Assembly: GCA_021811325.1 (NCBI GenBank)
Contig: JAJZPE010000007.1
Location: 1 to 44,686 of the forward strand
Source of the DNA: Bacillota bacterium
GTDB lineage: Bacteria; Bacillota; Sulfobacillia; JAJYWN01; JAJZPE01
Direction of reading: 5' to 3'
Length of the DNA stretch: 44,686 nt
Below, piece after piece: positions 16,922 through 24,357 of the stretch. Both the position numbers and the translations under genes were made by a program. Position 1 is the first letter of the stretch; every line of letters starts with the position of its first letter. The notes beneath the pieces are model-generated. The model was not told where the DNA came from. It ran no database searches and worked only from the letters and a program-made list of their open reading frames with translations.

Positions 16922-19677
16922 ACGCGATACACCCCGAAGCTGTCGGCCGGGTCGAAGTACTCCTTGACCCTGGCCGCGAGGCCGGCGTCGTCCCGACGGC
17001 CATACAGAGGTTCGAAGGCGGAGGACGGCCAGGCCCGACCGCGGACCATGGGATAGATCGCCCCGCCCGACCGGCCCAGTCCTTCGGCCAGAGAGGCCAG
17101 GCCGCTCAGGGCGCCCTGCCCGTCCGGGATGATGAAGGCGTCGGCGACGCCGTTGATGACGTGAGCGTAGACCGCCAGCCCGGCCCGGGCGGACGCGGCC
17201 AACCTGGTGAGGCCGCCGTGGAGTTCGGTGAGCCCGGCGGGCGGGAAACCGATCTTGAGCCAGGCGGCCCGGCCGGAAGCGGTGAACCTGGCGGCGGACT
17301 CGGTCCGGGCCTCCCAGAAGGCCGCGGCCTCGTCCTTGGAGAGCCGCTCGAGGCGCGCCCCGGGGGCTTCGGCCATCGTCTCGAGCCTGGCGACCTGCGC
17401 CGCGACCGCGGACTGACTGCCCTCGAAGCGGACGATCAGCCGGACCGCGGGCTTGCCGTTGTTCGCCTGCGAGGGGGCGCCGGCGCGGGGGTCGAAGTCG
17501 GCGAAGTCGAAGGCGGCGGGGATGATGTCGTTCTGGGCCCGCAGGGACCCGGCGAACCGGCTCAAGACGTCGACCGAGGCGAAGGAGACAAGGACCGTCT
17601 CCGTCTCCGGGATGGGATAGACGCGGATGGTGGCGTCGAGGATGACGCCGAGGGTGCCCCAGGACCCGATGAGCAGCCGCTTGACGTCGAAGCCGGCGAC
17701 GTTCTTGACCGTGCGCCCGCCGAAGTGGAGGCTGCGCCCGTCAGCCACGGCCACGCTGAGGCCGAGGACGTTATCGCGGATTTCTCCGTAACGCGGCCGG
17801 TAGGAGCCGGCGTCCCCGGTGGCGAGGATGCCGCCGAGAGTGGCCTGCCCGGCCCAGTAAGGGTCGGCCGGGAAGAAGAAGCCTTCGGAGGCCAGCGCCG
17901 CCTGGAGCTCAGCCAGGCTGACGCCGGCGGAGACGCGGACGATGAGGTTCTCGCGGTCGAGGTCGAGGACCTTCGGGAGCCGCGTCAGGTCCAGCCGGAC
18001 GGCCCCCGCGGGGGTGTCCTGGCGGGGCCCGACGGCGAGCTTGGTCCCGGCGCCCGAGGGCACCAGGGTCAGGCCCTTGGCCCTGGCCTCGGCCAGGGCT
18101 TCGACGACCTCCCGGGGCGCGGGGTCCCTGGTCACGGCGCCCGGGGCCCTCTCGATGGCCTCAGGCGGGATGACCTTCCCCGGGTTGAGGAGTCCCGAGG
18201 GGTCGAAGACGCGCTTCAATCCGGCCATGAAGACCATCTCGTCGCGGCTGAACATGAGCGGCATGCCCGGCAGCTTCAAGCGGCCGACGCCGTGCTCACC
18301 GGTGATGGTCCCGCCCATCCGGGCCGCGGCCTTCATGATCTCGAGGTTGGCGGCATGCATCCGCGCGGTCTCGTCCGCATCGCGTTCATCGTAGAGGACG
18401 ACCGGGTGGAAGTTGCCGTCGCCGGCGTGGAAGACGTTGCCGATGACCAGGTCATGACGCTTGCCGATGTCCTTGATCGTCCGCAACATCTCCGGGAGCA
18501 GGCTCGGAGGCACGCCCACGTCTTCCTCGGCGTAGGACGGCCGCAACCGGGCCAGGGAACCCACGGCCTCCCGTCGGCCGCGCCACAGGAGTTCCCTCTC
18601 CTGTTCCGAGCCGGCCACCCGGACCTCACGGGCGCTGTGCTCGTGGCAGATCCGGTCGACCCGGGCGGCATCTTCGGCCACGGCCTCAGGCGTCCCGTCG
18701 ACCTCGATCAGCAGGACGGCCTCGGCGTCGAGGGGATAGCCGACCTTCACGTTCTGTTCGACGGCCTGGAGGACGACGTCGTCAATGATCTCGATGGTCG
18801 CCGGGGTCACGCCGGCGGCGATCATGAACGAGACCGTCCGCGCGGCATCGTCGAGATGATTGAAGATGGCCATCAGGGTGCGGGTCTCGACCGGCAGGTT
18901 CAACAACTTCAGCCGGGCCTTGGTGACCACGCCGAAGTTGCCCTCGGAGCCGATGAGGACGCCGGTCAGGTCATAGCCCGGCGTGTAATCGGAGACGCCG
19001 CCGGTGTGGACGACCTCGCCCGTGGATAGGGCCACCTCGAGGCCGACGACCCAGCGGTTGGTGACCCCGTACTTGACGCACTTCGGGCCGCCGGAATTCT
19101 CGGCGACGTTCCCGCCGAGCGTGGACACGGCCATGCTGGCCGGGTCGGGCGGGAAGAAGTGGCCCCGGGCGGCGACGGCGTCCTGCAGTTCCTGGTTGCG
19201 GAGGCCGGGCTCGACGAGGGCCCGGGCGTTCCCGTCGTCGACGGCCAGGAGCCGGTTCATCCGGCTCGTCTCGAGGATAGCCGCCTGGCCCTTGACGAAG
19301 GTGGTCGCCCCGCTCAGGTTGGTGCCGGCGCCACGGGTGATGACGGGGAAGCCGCTCTTCGTCAGGATGGCGAGGCAAGCAGCGACCTGTTCGGGCGTGC
19401 GGGGCAGGACCACGGCCAGGGGAAGCCGGCCGAGGCTCGTGCCGTCATACTGATAGACGGTCCGGTCGATGACGCGACTGAGGATGCCATCGCGGCCCAC
19501 GACGCGCGAGAGCTCCTTCGACACCTGCGGCGGAAGGGTCTGCGGGGTGGGTTCGTCATGGGGGTTGTTGTGGTGATTGGGTTCGTTGACCTCGGGCAGC
19601 GTGGGAATCCCTTCTCTCGTCTGGCGGCGACGGATTGGGCGCCGGCGGGCCGGCGGCTCCGCGGCGTCAGTCGTCAA
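16918..19677 (-). CDS. Fused GlcD-GlcE FAD-dependent 2-hydroxy-acid dehydrogenase
   Basis: Single 919-residue polypeptide carrying both flavoprotein subunits of a glycolate oxidase-type enzyme. Residues 50-505 are GlcD-like: FAD-binding RGAGTNLSGA (115-124), GGNVAENSGG (188-197), GSEGNFGV (243-250), FHAGDGNFHP (416-425), GEHGVGR (460-466). Residues 510-919 are GlcE-like: PSGAGTK (540-546), TLGGILATG (613-621), VKNVAGFDVKRLLIGSWG (657-674), and the ending FDPADSFGVYR. The junction near 503-515 has no linker repeat. Start TTG 19677 has GGGTGA six bases upstream, on the gntR stop; the first 50 residues (Arg- then Pro-rich) are unusual. GTG 19524 (beginning SKELSRVVG) is an alternative without a clear ribosome site. 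It probably oxidises a 2-hydroxy acid with GlcF passing electrons to quinone. Confidence 0.92.
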   Translation of the reverse strand: MTTDAAEPPARRRPIRRRQTREGIPTLPEVNEPNHHNNPHDEPTPQTLPPQVSKELSRVVGRDGILSRVIDRTVYQYDGTSLGRLPLAVVLPRTPEQVAACLAILTKSGFPVITRGAGTNLSGATTFVKGQAAILETSRMNRLLAVDDGNARALVEPGLRNQELQDAVAARGHFFPPDPASMAVSTLGGNVAENSGGPKCVKYGVTNRWVVGLEVALSTGEVVHTGGVSDYTPGYDLTGVLIGSEGNFGVVTKARLKLLNLPVETRTLMAIFNHLDDAARTVSFMIAAGVTPATIEIIDDVVLQAVEQNVKVGYPLDAEAVLLIEVDGTPEAVAEDAARVDRICHEHSAREVRVAGSEQERELLWRGRREAVGSLARLRPSYAEEDVGVPPSLLPEMLRTIKDIGKRHDLVIGNVFHAGDGNFHPVVLYDERDADETARMHAANLEIMKAAARMGGTITGEHGVGRLKLPGMPLMFSRDEMVFMAGLKRVFDPSGLLNPGKVIPPEAIERAPGAVTRDPAPREVVEALAEARAKGLTLVPSGAGTKLAVGPRQDTPAGAVRLDLTRLPKVLDLDRENLIVRVSAGVSLAELQAALASEGFFFPADPYWAGQATLGGILATGDAGSYRPRYGEIRDNVLGLSVAVADGRSLHFGGRTVKNVAGFDVKRLLIGSWGTLGVILDATIRVYPIPETETVLVSFASVDVLSRFAGSLRAQNDIIPAAFDFADFDPRAGAPSQANNGKPAVRLIVRFEGSQSAVAAQVARLETMAEAPGARLERLSKDEAAAFWEARTESAARFTASGRAAWLKIGFPPAGLTELHGGLTRLAASARAGLAVYAHVINGVADAFIIPDGQGALSGLASLAEGLGRSGGAIYPMVRGRAWPSSAFEPLYGRRDDAGLAARVKEYFDPADSFGVYRV

Positions 19678-19683
19678 GCTCGG

Positions 19684-20415
19684 TCACCCGGCGGCACCGT
19701 CCCGTCCGGACGCGCGGTGGCCGCGGGTGGTCCGGCGTTTTGGGGCCGCACCATCTTTCTCCCGGAGGGCCTGTTCCATCTGCTCGCCCACGTCGTAGAT
19801 GTGGCGGACCACGGTGGCTTCGGCGTAGGCTTGGTCGCGGCGTTTGACCGCTTCGATGATCGGGATGTGGGTCTCGGCCACGCTCTCCTGGCTGGTGTAC
19901 AGCAGGCTGCTGGCGCTGATGAACAACCTGATCTGGAAGTGCAGGCCGCGCAGGACGCCATACAGGCGGCGGTGGCGGGCCTTCTTGAAGATGAGTTCGT
20001 GGAAGTCGAGGTCTCGCTGGACGACGGTCTTCAGGTCGCCCTGGCGGCCGGCCCGGGCCATCTCCTTGACCAAGCGCTCCAACTCGGCCACGTCTTCGTC
20101 GGTCATGTTGGGCAGGGCCAGCCGGACGGCCAGGGCTTCGAGGACCGACCGCAGGGAGGTCAACTCGTGAATGTCCTCAGCGGAAAAGGTGGCGACGTAA
20201 GTTCCCCGATTGGGGATGGTCATCACCAGGCCCTCACTTTCGAGGTTCTGGATGGCCTCCCGCACGGGACCCCGGCTTACCCCCATCTGGCTGGCCACTT
20301 CGGTCTCCGCCAGATGGTCACCGGGCTGGAACTCACCGTTGATGATCGCCTGCCGCAGCTGGGCTACCACGTTGTCCCTCAGGTTATTGGCTTTCACCCG
20401 TTGAAACCTCGGCAA
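19684..20415 (-). CDS. GntR-family transcriptional regulator, FCD (FadR-like) subfamily
   Basis: DNA-binding regulator of 243 residues, first gene of the catabolic island. The winged helix (about 10-75) includes LRQAIINGEFQPGD, ETEVASQMGVSRGPVREAI and LESEGLV. The C-terminal FCD domain keeps the usual metal/ligand residues: Asp and His in DLDFHELI, His in ETHIPIIEA and His in VVRHIYDV. FCD regulators such as LldR and GlcC sense lactate or glycolate, which fits the glc and lar genes next to it. Start TTG 20415 has GGGGGAG six bases upstream; the open frame continues to 20748 but that part looks non-coding. The C-terminal tail is basic. Confidence 0.9.
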   Translation of the reverse strand: MPRFQRVKANNLRDNVVAQLRQAIINGEFQPGDHLAETEVASQMGVSRGPVREAIQNLESEGLVMTIPNRGTYVATFSAEDIHELTSLRSVLEALAVRLALPNMTDEDVAELERLVKEMARAGRQGDLKTVVQRDLDFHELIFKKARHRRLYGVLRGLHFQIRLFISASSLLYTSQESVAETHIPIIEAVKRRDQAYAEATVVRHIYDVGEQMEQALREKDGAAPKRRTTRGHRASGRDGAAG

Positions 20416-20474
20416 GGATTGCTCCCCCTCTTTCGGGACGTCTTTCGGACGGACCCCGGGACTTGGCGCCGGAC

Positions 20475-20519
20475 TTCCGACCTTCACGATTCTGACCCGC
20501 GAGCTTCTGACCCGCGCGA
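20475..20519. repeat. Three 15-base tandem units in the gntR leader
   Basis: Units begin at 20475, 20490 and 20505: TTCCGACCTTCACGA, TTCTGACCCGCGAGC, TTCTGACCCGCGCGA. Units two and three share 12 identical leading bases. The core CGGGTCAG (other strand) also occurs in the 15-base repeat at 12811-12850. Confidence 0.7.
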
Positions 20520-20528
20520 TAAGGCACC

Positions 20529-20546
20529 CGCGTGTGGGTACACGCG
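20529..20546. repeat. Perfect 7-bp hairpin flanked by direct repeats
   Basis: CGCGTGT (20529-20535), loop GGGT, ACACGCG (20540-20546). It is flanked by TAAGGCAC copies at 20520-20527 and 20551-20558. It would lie in the gntR leader RNA. Confidence 0.6.
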
Positions 20547-20710
20547 TGACTAAGGCACGCCAAAAGATGACGGGCAAAGAGAACAGGCAGACGGAGATTA
20601 CCGAATCCGGACGGGCCGGTTCGGGTGAGCAATATCCGTTCTGCCTGCGTGCGCCGACGAGAGTGGAACTGTTGGTGGCGGAGTGGGAATATCGAAGGTC
20701 GGTTGTAATG

Positions 20711-20755
20711 TGTTGATTGTCAACAATTCCTGCTGATTCAAATACCACAATTGTG
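20711..20755. promoter_or_regulatory. Candidate operator palindromes for the GntR regulator
   Basis: TGTTGA-TTG-TCAACA (20711-20725) is a perfect 6+6 inverted repeat that contains a TTGACA -35-like hexamer on the minus strand. CACAATTGTG (20746-20755) is a second perfect palindrome 20 bases on. FCD/GntR regulators usually bind short AT-rich inverted repeats near their own promoters, so self-regulation is likely. Which site is bound is inference. Confidence 0.5.
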
Positions 20756-20953
20756 ACCTGATTCCTGCTTGTTGGTCATGAAAAAAATAACGGCCAGAAA
20801 AATGGGCGGCTCCCCCTCGCCTGGCGAGTGCCGGCCACTTCACCGGGGCCGCCGTATGCCACCCGTCGCGGTCGGAGATAATTAGGAACGACCATCAACA
20901 CCCTGACGCGCGCCACTCGCTTCGCGCAGGCCGGGCACCAGGAGGAGATTGCC

Positions 20954-21418
20954 TTGATCCGCAAGCTCGCCAGAACGCTCGTGGTCTCCATGGTCATCGC
21001 CACGCTGGCCATGACGGCAGCGGGCTGCTCCCTGTCCCGGGGGGCCCAGAAGCCCACCCCGTCGCGGGAAGAGATCAGAGCCATAGTCAAGGAAGAGATC
21101 AGCGGGCCGGACGGCCGGGCGGCCATCCAGGAAGCGACCAGCCGCGCGGAGATTCAGCCCTTGATCAACCAGGCCCTGAGCTCCCCTGACATGCAAAAAG
21201 CCTTGCAGCAGGCGTTGACCAAGGTGATGACCGGCCCCGAAGCCCAGCGTCAGTTGAGCGACGTGCTCAAGAAGCTGATCGCCTCGCCCGACATCAAGAA
21301 GGCTATCAACGACGCCGTCTCCTCGTCTTTGATGGACATCATCAAGAAGGGTTCGCAGGGCGGCGGCAGCAGCGGTTCAGGCGGTGGGGGCGGTGGAGGC
21401 GGTGGAGGCGGCGGCTGA
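20954..21418 (+). CDS. Helical lipoprotein with poly-Gly tail, GerD-like
   Basis: Membrane-anchored lipoprotein of 154 residues. The signal is MIRKLART, a hydrophobic core and TAAGC (Cys25). Residues 38-130 are a run of short amphipathic helices with repeated 'SP(D/E)-x-x-(K/R/Q)' starts (GPDGRAAI, SSPDMQKAL, TGPEAQRQL, ASPDIKKAI). The last 25 residues are Gly/Ser with a terminal run of glycines. This matches the plan of GerD, the lipoprotein that clusters germinant receptors in the spore inner membrane, including the Gly-rich tail. The match is by pattern only. TTG start with AGGAGGAG about six bases upstream. It is transcribed divergently from the gntR island. Confidence 0.6.
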   Translation: MIRKLARTLVVSMVIATLAMTAAGCSLSRGAQKPTPSREEIRAIVKEEISGPDGRAAIQEATSRAEIQPLINQALSSPDMQKALQQALTKVMTGPEAQRQLSDVLKKLIASPDIKKAINDAVSSSLMDIIKKGSQGGGSSGSGGGGGGGGGGGG

Positions 21419-21493
21419 TTCCGGCCGGCCGGGCGCACCGGCCCGACGGACCGGGACGGGCTGACCAGCGGACGGGTCAAGAGGGCACGTTTT

Positions 21494-21524
21494 AAAGCGG
21501 AGAGGCCGTGCGCCTCTCCGCTTT
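21494..21524. terminator. Bidirectional terminator between the GerD-like and TPR genes
   Basis: Perfect 13-bp stem AAAGCGGAGAGGC / GCCTCTCCGCTTT with a 5-base loop. T-rich bases follow on the plus strand (CTTTGTT) and AAAA precedes it, so it can serve the two convergent genes. Confidence 0.8.
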
Positions 21525-21579
21525 GTTCAGGCGGGTCTATTTCGAGGTCGTATCCGCTTCCGCTGCCCGGAGGTCGTGT

Positions 21580-23103
21580 CTACTCCCCGGAGGTCCCGAT
21601 GACCTGAGCCGCCCGGACCACGCGGTCCAGGTTGGCGCGGGCTCTGACGTCGCTGGGGTCAAGGGACAGGGCCATGAGGTACTCGGCCCGGGCCGCCTCG
21701 CCCCGGCCGGTGAGTTCGTAGATCACGCCCAGCAGGCTGTGGGCCGACGGCAGCTCGGGCGCGCCGGAGGCGTACATCGTGATGGCCGCCTTGACCTCGG
21801 CCTCGGCCTCCTTGAACTGGCCGATGGCCCCGAGGGCCCAGCCCAGGCTGTGCCTGGTGCGGGGGTTACGCGGGTCGGTGGCCGCCGCCTCGCGATAGCT
21901 GGCGATGGCCTCCTCCAGCCGGTCCAGGTTCCAGTAGGCCTGCGCCAGGCTGAGGTCCAGTTCGGCGCGGTCGGACGGGGGAGCCAGGGCGATGGCCCTC
22001 TTGAGCCACTGGACGGCTCCCTGGTAGTCGCGGGAAGCGAGGAGGCTGCGGCCTTTGGTCTTGTAACCCTCGTAGATGAACTGGTAGGCTCGGTCCAGGA
22101 GTTGTTCGGCCTGCTCCGCAGCCGGGTCGCCGTTGGCCAGCAACTTGTCGCGGGCCACCCGGAGGTCGCCCATGGCCTCGTTGACACGGCCCTGGGCCAG
22201 CTTGATGGCCCCGACGTCGAGCCTGGCCAGGGCGTCATCGGGGTTCCGAGCCAGCGAGGTCTGGAGGGAAGCGAGGGCGTCGTCGACGCGACCCATCCGG
22301 GCCAGGGCTTCGCCGCGCAACCGGTAAGCCTGAGCGACGGTGGTCCGATCGACGCTGCCGGCCGCGGCGATGACTCGCTCATAGGCGTCCGCAGCCTCTT
22401 TCCAGAGGCCGTCCTTGGCAAAGATGCCGGCCAGCTCCCAGTGGATCAGGCCGTTCACCGGGTCGGCCAGGGCCGCCTGGGTCAGCCGGACCAGGGCGTC
22501 GTCATAGTAGCCAAACTGGGCGGCGGCTTTCCCGGCGACGAAGAGGGCCACGTTCTTGGCCCCGTCGGGACGGGTCCGGGCGATGGTGAAAATCGGCCGC
22601 TCATAGTCTTTGAGGGCCGCCGAGGCCAGTTCATAGGCCTTGTCCGTCTGACCCATGGCCAGGTGCAGAGCGGCCGCCGTGGCCTTGGCCTTGCCATAGC
22701 GCGGGTTGGCCCGCACCGCCCGGTCGAGGAGCCCCTCGGCCGCGTCCACCTGTCCGGCCGCCGCGGCCTTCTCGGCGGCTAGGACCAGCCCCTGGGAGCG
22801 TCCGGCGAGGGCCGCCGCGATGGAGTCGTCCGGGGCGGCCAGCGGCCACTGGACGACCAGCAAAGCCAGCATCACCGGCAGATAGGCCAGCTTGGGCTTG
22901 GCCTGAGCGAAGCCGATGGCCGCCGCGACGATGGTCAGGGTCAGAAGCTGGTCGGCCGCCCCCTCGGGGCCGTTGACCAGGGCCAGGAAGATGAACCCGG
23001 AGAGCAGCGCGCCTAGCGCGCTGACCAGGCCTTTGAGCCGCTTGGGGAACAAGTCCCCACCGCTTTTCCGGAAATGTCCGGCTACATAGAAGCCGGCACC
23101 CAT
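21580..23103 (-). CDS. Membrane-anchored TPR-repeat protein
   Basis: Protein of 507 residues with about three hydrophobic helices at the N-terminus (roughly 25-95). A long helical part follows with many tetratricopeptide units. Examples: GLIHWELAGIFAKDGLWKEA, AYRLRGEALARMGRVDDALA, AQAYWNLDRLEEAIASYREA, TRHSLGWALGAIGQFKEAEA and HSLLGVIYELTGRGEAARAE. TPR arrays bind protein partners, so this is probably an assembly or scaffold protein at the membrane; its partner is not visible. It lies between two terminators, so it is a single-gene unit. No strong ribosome site precedes the ATG at 23103. Confidence 0.8.
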   Translation of the reverse strand: MGAGFYVAGHFRKSGGDLFPKRLKGLVSALGALLSGFIFLALVNGPEGAADQLLTLTIVAAAIGFAQAKPKLAYLPVMLALLVVQWPLAAPDDSIAAALAGRSQGLVLAAEKAAAAGQVDAAEGLLDRAVRANPRYGKAKATAAALHLAMGQTDKAYELASAALKDYERPIFTIARTRPDGAKNVALFVAGKAAAQFGYYDDALVRLTQAALADPVNGLIHWELAGIFAKDGLWKEAADAYERVIAAAGSVDRTTVAQAYRLRGEALARMGRVDDALASLQTSLARNPDDALARLDVGAIKLAQGRVNEAMGDLRVARDKLLANGDPAAEQAEQLLDRAYQFIYEGYKTKGRSLLASRDYQGAVQWLKRAIALAPPSDRAELDLSLAQAYWNLDRLEEAIASYREAAATDPRNPRTRHSLGWALGAIGQFKEAEAEVKAAITMYASGAPELPSAHSLLGVIYELTGRGEAARAEYLMALSLDPSDVRARANLDRVVRAAQVIGTSGE

Positions 23104-23130
23104 TTTTTCGGATAAAGGCGGCGAAATCTT

Positions 23131-23156
23131 AAGGGCGGCCTTCTCAGGTCGCCCTT
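23131..23156. terminator. Terminator after the DUF3786 gene
   Basis: AAGGGCG (23131-23137) pairs with CGCCCTT (23150-23156), extended by an inner CC/GG pair. It lies just past the DUF3786 stop and just upstream of the TPR gene. Confidence 0.65.
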
Positions 23157-23186
23157 TTAACTGGTTCTATCGGTTGCTGCGGGCCG

Positions 23187-23867
23187 TCAAACCACCCCGT
23201 GGTCGGCCAACCCGGCCGGGTCAGCCCCCCGCTCCACGGCCACCAGGAGGTGGCTGGCGTAGGAGCCCACCGCGGCGGCGTCCTCCGTGTGGACGTAGTG
23301 CGGAGCGCTGGCGTCGAAGAGGATGTTGGCCGTACCCGGCAGCTCGTCGTCGGCCGCCGAGACCTGGACCACCAGGGGCAGCCGCGGAAAGAAGGGCAGC
23401 CGCACCGAGAAGTCGGCCCGGGTCTCCATGGGCTCGCCGCCCAGCGGCCGGGCGGCCTCGAGCAGCCGCGCGGCCCGCGTCCCGAAGTGGTCCGCCAACG
23501 GGGCGATGGCGTACCTGGCGAAAGCGCCCCAGAAGACCCCGCCGCCGGGCAGATCTCGATAGGGGATGAGCCGCCCCTCAACTGGCACTCCGTCGGCCCG
23601 GGCCAGATGGTTCAGGATGACGATGAGCAGCGAGACGTTCGGTTCGAGGGCCGTGCCGGCGAAGCGCACCTTGGCCCCGGGGTGCTCGACCTCGAAGACG
23701 TGCCCGAGGCACGGCACAGACAACCGCCCCGGACCGTCCAGGCAGCAGCCGGTGTGGTCGGCCATCCGGGCCGGGTCGGTGGCGGCGAAGGCCGCGCTCG
23801 CCTGAGCCAGAGCCCCGGCGTAGTTCCCGACGATGGTCCGCTGGTAGTGGTCGAGAAATAGGCGCAC
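23187..23867 (-). CDS. DUF3786 domain protein
   Basis: About 226 residues matching the DUF3786 pattern known from anaerobes: an ILNHLARADG segment, the RLIPYRDLPGGGVFWGAFARYAI block, RLPFFPRLPLVV, and near the end ELPGTANILFDASAPHY and HTEDAAAVG (longer stretches are described here in parts). A CxLDGPG-type segment (HTGCCLDGPG) near the start may bind metal. GTG 23867 has GGGAGAG six bases upstream. GTG 23885, overlapping the preceding stop (GTGA), is an alternative. It follows a small membrane protein and is probably co-translated with it. The biochemical function of the family is not established. Confidence 0.8.
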   Translation of the reverse strand: MRLFLDHYQRTIVGNYAGALAQASAAFAATDPARMADHTGCCLDGPGRLSVPCLGHVFEVEHPGAKVRFAGTALEPNVSLLIVILNHLARADGVPVEGRLIPYRDLPGGGVFWGAFARYAIAPLADHFGTRAARLLEAARPLGGEPMETRADFSVRLPFFPRLPLVVQVSAADDELPGTANILFDASAPHYVHTEDAAAVGSYASHLLVAVERGADPAGLADHGVV

Positions 23868-23881
23868 CGCCGGCTCTCCCG

Positions 23882-24262
23882 TCACCAGCGCCTGGGCCGG
23901 AAGAAAACCATTGTCGCCAGGGCTGGGAAGATCGGCCAGGGGTTGGGCCGCGTCCCCACCAGGTAGACGAGGAAGAAAGCCGCGCCGATGAGGATGAAGA
24001 AGAGCCCGCCGGACTCGAAGAGGCGCCCGAATGGCCGGGCCTGCAGCAAGACGAAGGTCCCGACGGCCGCGACCATACTCCCGGCGATGAGGAAGCCGAG
24101 CTGCCGGCGGTTGGCGTAGGCGGTGAAGAAGGCGGCGGCGACGATCCAGAGGACGGCCCCACCGGTCATCTCCTCCAGGTCCCAGAACCTCGCCCGCATG
24201 CTCAAGACGCCCACGGCGATGAGCGCCAGGCCAAGAATCAGGCTCCGGCTTCGATGGTCCAC
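23882..24262 (-). CDS. Small multi-pass membrane protein
   Basis: Protein of 126 residues with four hydrophobic segments (about 8-24, 34-50, 58-76, 84-102) and a short basic end. No family recognised. GTG 24262 is chosen because GGGGGAGG lies eight bases upstream. It is followed immediately by the DUF3786 gene, which suggests the two work together at the membrane. Confidence 0.7.
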   Translation of the reverse strand: MDHRSRSLILGLALIAVGVLSMRARFWDLEEMTGGAVLWIVAAAFFTAYANRRQLGFLIAGSMVAAVGTFVLLQARPFGRLFESGGLFFILIGAAFFLVYLVGTRPNPWPIFPALATMVFFRPRRW

Positions 24263-24357
24263 TGGACAAACCTCCCCCACTGTTACAACGCTGGAATAAC
24301 GGCTTTCGTTTCACCGGGGCTTCGTTCAGCCAGGCCCCGTCGCCCCGACCCGACCGG

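Larger units (their letters stand above)
20416..20953. promoter_or_regulatory. Divergent regulatory region between gntR and the GerD-like gene
   Basis: A 538-base non-coding stretch. The part next to gntR (20416-20560) is GC-rich with 15-base repeats and a hairpin. The part at 20690-20790 is AT-rich and holds the palindromes listed separately. It also holds a direct repeat ATTCCTGCT (20726-20734 and 20761-20769). A perfect -35-like TTGACA lies on the minus strand at 20717-20722, but no well-spaced -10 follows. The gntR transcript would have a long 5' leader of roughly 280 bases. Confidence 0.55.

Noticed and set aside
17161-19029. A 622-codon open frame on the plus strand
   Set aside because: Antisense to the glcDE fusion; composition is the mirror of its codons and no family is visible.
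20416-20748. A 111-residue N-terminal extension of the GntR regulator
   Set aside because: It precedes the normal winged-helix start, has no family match, includes palindromes, and a good ribosome site supports TTG 20415.
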